Source: Fagopyrum homotropicum (taxonomy: Eukaryota; Streptophyta; Magnoliopsida; Caryophyllales; Polygonaceae). Taken from it: DNA of 64,000 nucleotides. Where the stretch lies: assembly GCA_033239125.1 (NCBI GenBank), contig BSWB01000008.1, positions 9,516,001 through 9,580,000 of the forward strand. Reading direction: 5' to 3'. The notes under the pieces are model-generated. The model worked only from the letters and a program-made list of their open reading frames with translations, was not told where the DNA came from and made no database searches. The position numbers and the translations under genes are program-made. Positions 45,819-56,046 of this stretch are shown here, piece after piece (the first letter of the stretch is position 1; every line of letters begins with the position of its first letter).

Positions 45819-47534
45819 GTGCTCCCAAACCTGGAGGACCCGAACCAAGGCGTATAACTCCTTGTCGTATGTAGGGTGGTTCAAGGCGGCTCCTCCCAGT
45901 TTCTCGCTAAAGTAGGCTACGGGCGTCCCTCCTGCATCAAAACTCCTCCAATCCTGATTCCCGAAGCATCACACTCTATCTCGAAAGTTTTCACAAAATC
46001 CGGAAGCACAAGAACGGGGGCATGGGTCAGCCTCTCTCTAAGTAACACAAAGACTCCTCTTGCGCGGATCCCCACTCAAATCGCACGCCCTTCTTGGTCA
46101 ACTCGGTGAGGGGGGCAACCATGGTGCTAAAGTCCCGAACGAACCTCCTATAGAACCCGACAAGTCCAAGGAAACTCCGTATGTGAGGAACCGTTGTTGG
46201 ACGAGGTCATTATGAAATTGCCTTGGTCTTCTCTTCGTCCACCCGCAAGCCTTCCTTTCATACCACAAAACCCAAAAGACCACAGATTCCGAGCAAAAAT
46301 GGCATTTCTTAAAGTTTACATACAACCGTTGTTCTTTAAGCACAAGAAATACACTTCTCAAATGTTCAACATGCTCATCCAACGTCCGACTATAAAATAA
46401 GATATCATCAAAATACACCACAACAAATTTACCTAAGAAATCATGTAGGACATGGTTCATTAGGCGCATAAAAGTACTAGGTGCATCCGTTAATCCAAAA
46501 GGCATTACAAGCCACTCATATAATCCATACTTAGTTTTGAAAGCAGTTTTCCATCATCACCCTTATGCATCCTAATCTGATGATAACAACTTATAAGGTC
46601 TATTTTAGAGAAAAGAGTAGCACCATGAAGTTCATCTAGCATATCATCAAGACGAGGAATAGGGTGTCGGTACCTTACAATTATTTGGTTGATGGCACGA
46701 CAGTCGACGCACATCCTCCAACTCCCATATTTCTTGGGTACCAATAGTACAGGAATGACACATGGACTCAAACTCTCCCGAATATATCTCTTGCTCAAAA
46801 GATCCTCCACTTGAGCCTGTAGCTCCTTTGTTTCCACCGGGTTTGCTCGATATGCGGGCCGATTAGGAATGGATGACCCGGCTATGAAGTCAATCTGATG
46901 TTCTATGCCTCGGATAGGGGGTAGTCCTAGGGGAATCTCTTCGGGCATAATCTCCTTGAACTCCTCAAGTAGTCCTGAAATACAAGAAGGCAAGGACAAA
47001 TCATTAGCTTCCATAGTAGATAAAGTTGTTACACAAACAAGAAGGAAGCAAACATCCCCCCTTTGTAGGGCTCGACGGACGTCGTGTAACCGTGCGGTAA
47101 GTAGGGTCTTGGATGCGGATGTTGTTTCAAGAACCATCTTAGTCTTTCCCTTTGTCCGTGCAACCTCACCTTTCTCCAACTTCTTCCTTTCTCTACACAT
47201 GTGGTCTTCCATGATCTCGGATGGGGTAAGAGGCATAAGTTTTACTTTCTTCCCGGACATGGCGAAGAAGTATATGTTGGTGTAACCATCATGGAACACC
47301 CTTCGATCAAACTGCCATGGTCTCCCAAGTAAGAGGTGGCAAGCCATGATTGGAAGCATGTCACAAACAACGTCGTCTTGGTAAGGTCCGATGGCAAAGT
47401 GAACAAAACATTGCTCCTTGACTTGAAGGGGACTGTTGATGTTGAGCCATTGGAGCAAATATGGTTGTGAGTGTGCCTTTGATTTGAGCCCTAGGTGTGC
47501 AACGACCTCCTGAATAACAATGTTACAACAAGAC
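45819..47534 (-). pseudogene. Element 3: protease, reverse transcriptase and start of RNase H
   Basis: Minus strand from 47534: protease (SCCNIVIQEVVAHLGLK, then LLLGRPWQFDR), reverse transcriptase (YRANPVETKELQ, VLLVPKKYGSWRMCVDCRAIN, FSKIDL) to a frameshift near 46547. The next frame gives MPFGLTDAPSTFMRL and YFDDILFYSRT with the catalytic Asp pair near 46400. Further shifts follow, then RNase H (ECDASGIRIGGVL, YFSEKLGG, NHPTYDKELYALVRVLQVWEH). It is cut at 45819 by element 1 and at 47534 by element 2. Several frameshifts show that it is older than both insertions. Confidence 0.85.
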
Positions 47535-49261
47535 TGATAGCATGAATTATAGTCTATATTTTGGGGTTTGTTTGGACGTTTTATCTTCAATAATCTGCAT
47601 GTTTGTATGTATAATATGTGATTCTATTACCATTTCATCTACCTTTGCGAGAATCGAGGTCTACACCTGGTTTCGTTGTAATTGCAGGTAATATGGTACG
47701 TTTTGCATCAAAAAGGAGCAAAAGGAGTCATTAGTCATTTGGAGCTACATCCAGGAAGCATAGCCATGGATTAAAGATTTACTTTGGACCAGTTTTGAGA
47801 GATTTCACATTCAGTTGTGAGTCACCTCGGTTGACCACAGATTTACCTCGACCGAGGTGATCTAGAGACGCCGACTCGACCGAGGCGAACACCTAGGACG
47901 CGGCGAGAATATTTTATTCTTGGATGAGATCTTTTAAATTTGGAAAGTGATCTTATATTTTTGGGCTTGGCTCCTGGAAGGAAGGAGATATGCAGAATCA
48001 TATATTTTACCTATATTTATGGGAAAATATCTTTCTAAGATTTATTATCTTTGGAGGGTTATTTTCCTATAAAAAGGGTTGGATTTCCACAATTCCAACA
48101 CCCCGCTTACACCGAAAAAATACGCAGCAGCAGCCTACTCCAAGTTGGGAGATTTGAAGAACCTTTTTGAAGGTTGAAGGAAGATTGAAGTCCATAGCTT
48201 TTATAGCTTTATTGAAGGGTTTTGTAAGATTGTCTTCAATTCCCTCAATTGTTGTCTTGTCTTTTTGGATTGTTATCCAAAGAACGCTTTGTTGTGATAT
48301 TTGATTCAGTTATTGAAGTCTTTTCATTAAATTCTTCTTTGTTCAAATATTCACCTTCTTCCCATATATTTTAATACTTTCATTATGATGATGAGTGGCT
48401 AATTTCCTTGTGTGATTCTAGGGTGATTGGCTGAAGGTTGTGGGAAAAACAATGATAGAATAATCTTAGATTCCACTGGGATCCTGAAAGTTCGAGTCTT
48501 TAACCTTAACCCTAAGCATCTCGTTCGGTTGATGAACATCTCGGCCGGGGTGGAATTCTTCTGACCGAGGTGACTTATTCGACCTAAACTGAGAGTTAAG
48601 TGTTAGAGTTTGCCAAATCCTATTCTTATTACACCTTCCTGGTTCAAAGCAAGCTTAGGATGAGACTTACCCGGTAATTCCTTAGTTTGTGTACCAACGA
48701 TCATAAGTGTAGGTAATAAAGGTTTATCCTTTATTGGGGTTTGAGTGTGCTTCCATCCCATCTTTGTGAGTTAGCCTGAGACTTACCCGGTAAAGGTTGA
48801 TTCTATTCCCTTAGATGGTGTGTTAGTTTAAGGTTATAGTTCTTTATCTTGATTCCTTGAGACTTACCCGGTAATAGGAGTTGCGGTTTAGGATTAGTGT
48901 GTAGTGAGACTTACCCGGTGATCTACTCCATTTTAGAAACACCTTCCCCACGCAAAAATCTCAGCTTTGTCCGCTTATCTATAGATCTTGAGTTGGAACC
49001 ACAACTAGATGCTTTAATCCCTAGAATTGCATGTTTGCTTATTTGACTCCTTATTCATCTTTGATTGTGTTAATCGCTCTTGTGGTTAGAACTAACGTAG
49101 CATACCGTGTTGACTTTGTTTCACCGAGTCCCTGTGATCGACCCCTGGAATTTTCTTGCTTTTACTACGATTGACCCGTACACTGCGGGTTCGCATCCTT
49201 GTTTTAAGCTTAAGTCTAGGGTTATAAATTTAAAGCTTGCACACACCGTTTGGAGCGAACA
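47535..49261 (+). repeat. Element 2 LTR, first copy (1727 bp)
   Basis: TGATAGCATGAATTATAG ... GGAGCGAACA. Palindromic tags: ACCTCG-AC-CGAGGT at 47845-47858 and CTCG-AC-CGAGG at 47875-47885. TATA box TATAAAAAGG at 48068-48077. The phrase gagacttacccggtaa recurs four to five times between 48660 and 48925. Confidence 0.95.
48068..48077 (+). promoter_or_regulatory. LTR TATA box (element 2)
   Basis: TATAAAAAGG in the first LTR, repeated in the second LTR at 57755-57764. Likely promoter for the genomic transcript. Confidence 0.6.
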
Positions 49262-49267
49262 AGTTTT

Positions 49268-49285
49268 TGGCGCCGTTGCCGGGGA
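49268..49285 (+). other. Element 2 primer binding site, tRNA-Asp type
   Basis: TGGCGCCGTTGCCGGGGA, six bases after the LTR. The same site recurs at 58955-58972 after the second LTR. Confidence 0.93.
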
Positions 49286-49386
49286 CTTGGTCTAGACCGA
49301 GTCGGTACGGTTTGCTCTTGGGGCATTTGCCCCGTTTTGTCTAACCACTCTACTTGAGTGACTTTTGCAGTGTCTTTCTTAGGTAT

Positions 49387-52281
49387 ATGCGAAGAACCCG
49401 CACTGGGAAGGAAATCGTTCCTTACGATCCCGAACCAGAAAAGACATACAAGAGACGCTTAAGAGAAGCGAAGATGGCCCAACAAGACGATCGCGATCTT
49501 GCGGCCCAATTGAGAGAGACGCAGGAGCTGCTGCGCCTCAGCAAGGAAGAACTCATGCAAGAGAAAGAAGAGAATCGCACCAGGACTGCAGCAATCGAAG
49601 CTGAGATTGCTGTCATTCGGAACCAGATTCTACTTCGACCGAGGGAGGATCCTCCTGTTGATCCTCGACCGATGCAGGATCCAGTAATTGATCCTCGACC
49701 GAGGCAGATTCCAGTACCCAACGCCCCGGCCGAGGTACTTCCACCTCGGATACCAGTCCGAGATGTTCTTCTCGCAGGAATTCCACAAACCCTAGGTCAA
49801 AGGATGGACCCTAATCAACATCTGAGGCGTCCAGGAGTGAACCTAGGAGATCCAGCAGATCATGACTACGAACTTCGACCGCAAGTTCTAGCCATGATTC
49901 GCCAATGCCAATTCGGAGGGCTAGAGAAGGAGTCGCCGCATCAACATCTTCAAAACTACGAGATCTTGATGGAAACCTTGCGACCTCCCAGAATTGAGAA
50001 CAACAACTACAAGCTAAGACCTTTTTACTTTTCTTTAAAAGATAGAGCTCTTACTTGGTATCAATCTCTTCCTCCAGGAAAAATTAGCACATGGGAGGAG
50101 ATGACTACGGAATTCTTGACCAAATTCTTTCCACCCTCAAAGACCGCTGAAATGAGAGGGAAGATCAATGCTTTCATCATGAAGGACAAGGAGAGCTTGT
50201 CCAAATCTTGGGAGCGGTTCAAGGATATCCTTTTGGATTGCCCACATCACGGGATTCCAAAGATCGAGTTGTTGGAGATCTACTTCAAGGGGCTGGACGG
50301 AAGCACCCAGTTCAATCTCCAACTACTCTCCGCCGGTACCTTCATGGACATGGCGATTGACGAGGCTTGGGACTTCATTGAGAAGCAAGCCTTGCACATG
50401 GAGAAATATACCCACCAAGGAGCTGAAGGTGGAATCAAAAGAGTCAACTTTCAAGAGACTCAACCCGACAACAACCAACTCACGTCGTTGAAGAATGACG
50501 TGAAGCAATTGAAGGAGCTCTTGATGGCTCAAACTAAGAAGGAAGAGCAAGGGCAAAGGAACAACAACAATAACGGGTACCGTAACAACAACAACAACGG
50601 TTCCCGAAACAACAACTACAACAACAATAGAGGATCCAATAGCAACAACTGGAGGGCGAATAACCAAAACCACGGTAACAACCATTCAAACTCCAACTCT
50701 AATGATTCCTCTAACCCTTTCCTCTCTTCTCCTTCTTCTTCTTCTACTCCATTGAAAAGCCAAGGGCAAGGATCAAGTTCGTCTCAACCGGAAAAGAAAG
50801 ACGTAGTTCTGGAGGCAATCTTGATCAAGCTTAGCGCTATGGAGAATTCTATGACTTCATTTTCGAGGGCCCAAAAGTCCTTCGAACAACAACTTGCTAA
50901 TAGGGCGAATGAAGCGCCAAGAGATCCAGGGAAGCTTCCAGCGAAGACGGAAACTAACCCTAAGGGCCAGTGCATGGCCATAACGACGAGGAGTGGACTA
51001 AAAACTGCAGATCCAGTACCTCGCTCGACGCAGACCACCTCGGTCCAGATCCAGTCGAAGAACACCTCGACCGAGATGCCAACCGAGGCGGAGCATCAGA
51101 AAGCAGGAGGAACGACAGAAACTTATGTTCCACCTCCTGCATATAAACCACCACTTCCATTCCCTCAGTCCAGAGCAAGAGCACATCTAGACAAGCACTT
51201 TGGTAAGTTTCTTGACTTGATGAATAAGCTACATATTAATATTCCTTTCCTTGATGCTATTCTAGGTATGCCCGCCTATGGGAAGTTCTTAAAAGAGATC
51301 TTATCAAGGAAAAGGAAGCTGGAGGATGTTGGTGAAGTTAGGATGACATCTAAATCTTCGGAGCTTATAAAGATCATGAAGGAAAAGATGCCGCCTAAGT
51401 TGAGAGATCCCGGCTCATTTTGCATTCCCATTCAAGTTGGGGATGTAACTTGTGAAGCCCTTTGTGATCTAGGAGCCAGCGTGAGCATCATCCCGCTGGA
51501 GTTGTGCACTAAGATCGGTCTTGGAGAGCCCAAGCCGGTCAAGATTCGACTCTACATGGCGGATCGCTCCATTACCCATCCCGTGGGCATTTTGGAGGAC
51601 GTTCCGGTCAAGTTAGGTAACTTCTATCTACCTATAGATTTTGTTGTACTTGACATTCCCGCAGATTATCCAGTACCTATTATTCTCGGGAGGCCATTTC
51701 TAGCAACTTCGGGTTGCAACGTTGATTGCAAGAACGCCAAGTTGAAATTCAACGTTGGTGGCGATGAGGTGGAGTTCGCACTACTTGCAGCCATGAAAGG
51801 GGAGCAACTGACCGATGATATCTTCAACATCTACGATGAAGAAGAATCAAGAGAATTGGTGAGCTCTATCCTTATTAACGATCCACTCGAAAGAGTTATA
51901 AGTTTCAGTCTAATGGAGGAAGGTATAGATGCTTCTTATGATGCAGATATACGGAGCCTAAAGGCACTGGAAGAGGATCCAGGAGCTAAAACTGAGAAGC
52001 TAATCCAGGAGACGAAGATCTCCAGTCTCGGATCCAGTAGCAGTACCTCGACCGAGGCACTTTCTGGACAGAGCGAGGCGACTGAAGAACACATCGGTCA
52101 ACGCCTGAACGCCTCGACCGAGGTCGAGGGCGAGACGATGTCAACTGAGACTGCTGAGAATAACAATTTTCTTACTCCCTTCTCTGACATTCACCCACTG
52201 TTGGCGGACCATTCCCTCCACCAACTTTCTGATAATAAAGGTCCTTGGTATGCTGATATTGTGAATTATCTAGTTTGCTAG
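49387..52281 (+). CDS. Element 2 gag-protease
   Basis: 964 aa in one frame from the ATG at 49387 (MRRTRTGKEIVPYDPEPEK). A coiled-coil-like N-terminus is followed by a Pro-rich repeat (DPRPMQDPVIDPRPRQ, encoded by three palindromic tags at 49633-49704), the gag domain (SPHQHLQNYEILMETLRP, LTWYQSLPPGKISTWEEM), an Asn-rich tract near 50560-50710, and protease (LCDLGASVSIIPLELC, ILGRPFLATSG). The tag-encoded linker STSTEALSG ... NASTEVEG (52040-52130) then runs directly into GPWYADIVNYLVC. In element 1 the same segment comes after RNase H, so about 550 residues of RT and RNase H are missing without loss of frame. It ends at TAG (52279-52281) where element 1 has Gln. Confidence 0.92.
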   Translation: MRRTRTGKEIVPYDPEPEKTYKRRLREAKMAQQDDRDLAAQLRETQELLRLSKEELMQEKEENRTRTAAIEAEIAVIRNQILLRPREDPPVDPRPMQDPVIDPRPRQIPVPNAPAEVLPPRIPVRDVLLAGIPQTLGQRMDPNQHLRRPGVNLGDPADHDYELRPQVLAMIRQCQFGGLEKESPHQHLQNYEILMETLRPPRIENNNYKLRPFYFSLKDRALTWYQSLPPGKISTWEEMTTEFLTKFFPPSKTAEMRGKINAFIMKDKESLSKSWERFKDILLDCPHHGIPKIELLEIYFKGLDGSTQFNLQLLSAGTFMDMAIDEAWDFIEKQALHMEKYTHQGAEGGIKRVNFQETQPDNNQLTSLKNDVKQLKELLMAQTKKEEQGQRNNNNNGYRNNNNNGSRNNNYNNNRGSNSNNWRANNQNHGNNHSNSNSNDSSNPFLSSPSSSSTPLKSQGQGSSSSQPEKKDVVLEAILIKLSAMENSMTSFSRAQKSFEQQLANRANEAPRDPGKLPAKTETNPKGQCMAITTRSGLKTADPVPRSTQTTSVQIQSKNTSTEMPTEAEHQKAGGTTETYVPPPAYKPPLPFPQSRARAHLDKHFGKFLDLMNKLHINIPFLDAILGMPAYGKFLKEILSRKRKLEDVGEVRMTSKSSELIKIMKEKMPPKLRDPGSFCIPIQVGDVTCEALCDLGASVSIIPLELCTKIGLGEPKPVKIRLYMADRSITHPVGILEDVPVKLGNFYLPIDFVVLDIPADYPVPIILGRPFLATSGCNVDCKNAKLKFNVGGDEVEFALLAAMKGEQLTDDIFNIYDEEESRELVSSILINDPLERVISFSLMEEGIDASYDADIRSLKALEEDPGAKTEKLIQETKISSLGSSSSTSTEALSGQSEATEEHIGQRLNASTEVEGETMSTETAENNNFLTPFSDIHPLLADHSLHQLSDNKGPWYADIVNYLVC

Positions 52282-53520
52282 GAAATACCGCCCGGATTGA
52301 CGTACTCTCAAAAGAAGAGATTCTTCAAGGAAGTACGACATTACTACTGGGATGAACCGCTGCTATTCAAGCGCGGACCGGATGGGATGCTTCGAAGGTG
52401 CATTCCGGAAGATGAAGTTAATAGCGTCATAAGGCATTGTCATTCACTTCCTTGTGGAGGGCATGCTAGCACCGATAAAACATGCGCTAAGGTATTACGT
52501 TCCGGTTTCTTTTGGCCTACATTATTTAAGGATGTGCAATCTTTTGTTGTTTCTTGTGATGCATGCCAAAGAACAGGGAACTTATCAAGGAGGAACGAGA
52601 TGCCACTTAATAACATCCAAGAAGTGGAAATCTTTGATGTATGGGGGATTGACTTCATGGGACCTTTCCCATCCTCCGGAGGAAACCTCTACATTCTCCT
52701 TGCAGTTGATTACGTCTCTAGATGGGTTGAAGCCATTGCTTCTCCCACTAACGACGCCAAGGTGGTTGTGAAGTTCTTGAATAGAACTATCTTTCCACGA
52801 TTTGGAACTCCACGCATCATCATCAGCGATGGAGGAACGCATTTCATCAACCGGAAGTTTAAGGCACTTCTATCGAAGTATGGGGTAACCCACAAGGTAT
52901 CAACCGCTTATCACCCTCAAACTAGTGGACAGGTCGAGATCTCGAATAGAGAAATCAAGGCAATTTTGGAGAAAACCGTCTCTAGAACGAGGAAGGATTG
53001 GTCCATGAAATTGGACGATGCTCTTTGGGCGTACAGGACCGCATTCAAGACTCCCATAGGTACCACCCCTTATAATTTGGTATATGGGAAGTCTTGCCAT
53101 TTGCTCGTTGAATTGGAGCACAAGGCGTATTGGGCTATCAAATGGTTGAACTTTGACATCAAGGAGGCTGGTGAGAAGCGACTATTGGAGCTTAACGAGC
53201 TGGAAGAGCTGCGGTTGAACGCCTATGAGAATGCCAAAATCTACAAAGAAAGGACGAAGAGATGGCATGACAAGCGTATCATTCCAAAGGAGCTTAACGA
53301 AGGAGACTTAGTTCTACTCTTCAACTCCCGCCTCCGTCTTTTTCCAGGTAAGTTGAAATCTAGATGGACCAGACCTTACGTTGTGAAACATGTTTTCCCT
53401 CATGGTGCAGTTGAGATATGGGGAGAAACTAGCGGAAGCTTCAAGGTCAACGGTCATAGACTTAAGAAGTACCAACCGGAAACGCCGGTTGAGGAGGTTG
53501 TAACGATATACCTCATTTGA
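52282..53520 (+). CDS. Element 2 integrase
   Basis: In frame with gag-protease, separated only by the TAG at 52279. Zinc finger HCHSLPCGGHAS ... CDACQRTG; core residues Asp in WGIDFMGPF, Asp in IISDGGTHF, Glu in GQVEISNREIKA; C-terminal DNA-binding segment RLFPGKLKSRWTRPY. 412 codons without other stops. Very close to the element 1 integrase. Without readthrough of the TAG it has no obvious start codon, so expression is doubtful. Confidence 0.9.
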   Translation, partial: EIPPGLTYSQKKRFFKEVRHYYWDEPLLFKRGPDGMLRRCIPEDEVNSVIRHCHSLPCGGHASTDKTCAKVLRSGFFWPTLFKDVQSFVVSCDACQRTGNLSRRNEMPLNNIQEVEIFDVWGIDFMGPFPSSGGNLYILLAVDYVSRWVEAIASPTNDAKVVVKFLNRTIFPRFGTPRIIISDGGTHFINRKFKALLSKYGVTHKVSTAYHPQTSGQVEISNREIKAILEKTVSRTRKDWSMKLDDALWAYRTAFKTPIGTTPYNLVYGKSCHLLVELEHKAYWAIKWLNFDIKEAGEKRLLELNELEELRLNAYENAKIYKERTKRWHDKRIIPKELNEGDLVLLFNSRLRLFPGKLKSRWTRPYVVKHVFPHGAVEIWGETSGSFKVNGHRLKKYQPETPVEEVVTIYLI

Positions 53521-53553
53521 GACGCATCATGGTCCAGCTAGCGACCTTAAATC

Positions 53554-53579
53554 AAGCGCTTCTTGGGAGGCAACCCAAG
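53554..53579 (+). other. Conserved hairpin just after the pol stop (element 2)
   Basis: CTTGGG (53562-53567), loop AGGCAA, CCCAAG (53574-53579), preceded by AAGCGCTT. 24 bases are shared exactly with element 1 at 38104-38127. Confidence 0.75.
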
Positions 53580-53599
53580 GTATTGCTTTCTTTTCCCGT

Positions 53600-54327
53600 T
53601 TTCTAGTCTAGCTTAGATAGTTTTTGTTTTTGCTTTGCTTTGCTTTGCTTTGCTTTGTTTTTGGCGTTCTGGACAGACAACAGGGAATATCTAAGGAGGA
53701 GCACAACTGGGAGGACAGAAGTTCGAGATTCTGAGAAGACAGAAGGACCTCGGTCACTGTCAGAGCACCTCGACCGAGTTGATTCTTGAGCAACCGAGGC
53801 GACTAGGGTTTCTGCAGAACCGCATCGGTCCGTATCACCTCGGTCCAGTCAAGACCATCTCGACCGAGGTGACAGCAGATCCAGTAACAGTATAAAAAGG
53901 GGAAAAATTACTTTTCACATTTTTTACCTACCTCGACCGCGGCGACAGATCCATTTCGCTCACTCGCGATTCTTGCTCGTTTTCGACGTTTTCTGCTTCC
54001 AAACCGAGATTGAAGGATAGAGGAATCGATTGCATCTACAGATCTGCAAGAAATTCAAGCAACTTGGCCGGAACGAGGTAAAAACGATCGAAACCCTAAA
54101 CTCGTTCGTTTACTGCAATTTGGGCTTTGGTTGCCCTTGATTCTGTTGAGGAAAACCTTAAGTACCCCGTAGGAAGCATCGGTAGTGATTTTTGGGGGAA
54201 AAGAACTGAAATTCAGAGAGTTGAAATCGCGACTGTCTTCGCCTCGGTCCAGTCGACCTGCACCTCGGTCGAGGTGATTCTTGGAGTTTGTCAGTCGACC
54301 GAGGTAGTCTGACAGTGTTGTTTGAAG
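53600..54327 (+). repeat. Spacer with palindromic tags and candidate ORF3 promoter (element 2)
   Basis: Tags at 53767-53780, 53857-53870, 53930-53943, 54262-54275 and 54293-54305, all of the ACCTCG-NN-CGAGGT type or one or two bases off. A tgctttgctttgc tract lies at 53634-53660. The last 400 bases look like a 5' leader (aaaccctaaa at 54091, possible splice donor gaggtaaaaac at 54075). Confidence 0.8.
53891..53900 (+). promoter_or_regulatory. Candidate TATA box for ORF3 (element 2)
   Basis: TATAAAAAGG, identical to the LTR TATA box at 48068, 437 bp upstream of the ORF3 ATG and surrounded by palindromic tags. Confidence 0.5.
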
Positions 54328-55728
54328 ATGAGTTCTGACAGATTGTTAGCCCTTAGAGATAGATCCTCTCCTTCCCCTTCTTCTTCCTCATCCCGACCTT
54401 CTATCCCGGTGATCCACGAGAGACACCGGATAGATTATGATCGCATTGCTAGCCGTCCAGTCATCGCTCCTAGATTTCTGGACATTTCTGCCTTTGACTG
54501 TCTCCACGTTGATGGAGATCTTAGGAGGATGATCACCACCGTCGGGCTGGATCAGTTTACTGAGATCCGAGCCCCAGCCTACCTTGAGCCGACCCTCGAG
54601 TTTGTCAGCTCCTTCACTTACCTCCCCACAGAGAGGGCCGTGAAGTACCGGTTGATGAACCGGAACTACTTAGTACCTCTAGACCACTGGAGAGACATTT
54701 TTGGCTTCCCTGCCCCCACTGCTGTCGACTTCCCGACCCAATCTGTAGCTAGAGAGTTCTGGGGTCAGATCGCCCACATTATAGAGCATGCAGATAGGTG
54801 GCGTCCTGGTGATTCCAGGGCGAAGCTTATCTATCATCTAGCCTTTCGATTGACACACAGGATCTTCAGCGAGACGCTTCTGGCGCGTACTGAGACGCCC
54901 CAGAAGGTCCGACAGGGGGAGCTCTTCGCTTTATACTGCATGGTTACAGGTGGATACCCTGACTTTGGATTGATGCTGGCAGAGGATCTGCACAGGATCA
55001 AAGCCAAAGGGAAGGGAGATATATGCTGCGGAGGGATAGTGACCCATATCGCTAGGTATCAGGATATGGATCTGAGTAGGTGTACCATGGTGGCGGCTGC
55101 CAAGCCGCTCGGACTACAGGAGATGATTACTCGGAGGATTCTGGTTCCCCGAGGACTGACTACACCCTACGTCGCTATGCCATGGGAGCTGACTGCACCT
55201 CAGGGCATCAGATGGTCTGCACAGTTCTCTGTCTTTGATCCACATTTCTGGCAGACCGCTTGGGGTCCACTTATGGAGGATTACAGAGAGGGAGCAGCTG
55301 CCCCTGCTGAGGCTGAGGAGGAGGCTGAGGATGAGGACGACGATGATGATGATACAGTAGACGAGAGAGGAGGTGGCGTCCCGATGGACACAGGTACAGA
55401 TACAGCTGGGACGAGCGCACCACCTATTATAGATCTGGATGACGAGGAGGACACTGAGTCGGCACCAGCTGAGACTTCTCCGATCAGACCTGCTAGACGC
55501 AGGAGGCGGGGAGTGAGAGATAGAGCTGCTCACCGACGGATTGATGACCTGACGGATCAGGTTATCGACTCATATGCTGCACTTTCGCTGGATATCCGCG
55601 AGATGCAGGAGCGGCAGCATCATCAGCACATGATGGCTCAGCTGCAGTTTGAGCATATCATGGGACATCCTTATGATCCGACTCAGTATCCCTACATACC
55701 ACCACCACCACCGGATCGAGACTACTGA
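54328..55728 (+). CDS. Element 2 ORF3 (ATHILA ORF1-type protein), intact
   Basis: 466 aa from the ATG at 54328 (MSSDRLLALRDRSSPSP). A Ser/Pro-rich basic start precedes a conserved globular part of about 300 aa: RFLDISAFDCLHVDGDLRRM, LEFVSSFTYLPTERAV, DIFGFP, IFSETLLARTETPQK, GDICCGGIVTHIARY, and RRILVPRG. Then come an acidic run (about residues 330-390, EEEAEDEDDDDDD), a basic patch (RPARRRRRGVRDRAAHRR), a helical segment rich in Gln and His, and a Tyr/Pro tail (YPYIPPPPPDRDY). The acid-basic layout would suit a nuclear or nucleic-acid-binding protein, but this is inference. It stands in the env position, yet I see no signal peptide or transmembrane helix. It is the only uninterrupted ORF3 in the window. 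Confidence 0.9.
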   Translation: MSSDRLLALRDRSSPSPSSSSSRPSIPVIHERHRIDYDRIASRPVIAPRFLDISAFDCLHVDGDLRRMITTVGLDQFTEIRAPAYLEPTLEFVSSFTYLPTERAVKYRLMNRNYLVPLDHWRDIFGFPAPTAVDFPTQSVAREFWGQIAHIIEHADRWRPGDSRAKLIYHLAFRLTHRIFSETLLARTETPQKVRQGELFALYCMVTGGYPDFGLMLAEDLHRIKAKGKGDICCGGIVTHIARYQDMDLSRCTMVAAAKPLGLQEMITRRILVPRGLTTPYVAMPWELTAPQGIRWSAQFSVFDPHFWQTAWGPLMEDYREGAAAPAEAEEEAEDEDDDDDDTVDERGGGVPMDTGTDTAGTSAPPIIDLDDEEDTESAPAETSPIRPARRRRRGVRDRAAHRRIDDLTDQVIDSYAALSLDIREMQERQHHQHMMAQLQFEHIMGHPYDPTQYPYIPPPPPDRDY

Positions 55729-55812
55729 GGAGCTGCAGGATTTTATTATTATATTTTTTATGCAGTTCGGCTTTTATTCGGTGAGTTCTCTTGTTTAGAC
55801 TTTTATTATACC

Positions 55813-55841
55813 CACTGGACAGTGTGTCTCAAGTATGGGGT
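55813..55841 (+). other. Hairpin plus G-tract after ORF3 (element 2)
   Basis: CACTG (55813-55817), loop GA, CAGTG (55820-55824), six bases, then AAGTATGGGGT (55831-55841), the core of the 3' polypurine tract at 57207. Confidence 0.75.
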
Positions 55842-56015
55842 GTTTGTTATTTGACTATGTGGCTACCTTTGATGTATTTGATACATTTGATGTATCTTAT
55901 TTATCGGATATTTTCGTATTCATGCTTCATTTGCCTTTATATGATTATCTGATATTACATGCATACCTACAGGTTATTTGATTGAGAAAAACGTCGAAAC
56001 TGAAAAAAAAATGGG

Positions 56016-56046
<31 letters not shown>

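Noticed and set aside
49107..49295. 62-aa ORF repeated at 58794-58982
   Set aside because: It spans the LTR end and primer binding site; duplicated with the LTR, not a gene.
50323..51186. Long minus-strand ORFs opposite element 2 gag-protease
   Set aside because: They are complements of the Asn-rich tract and neighbours, with Val-rich artificial composition, and they repeat opposite the second gag copy.
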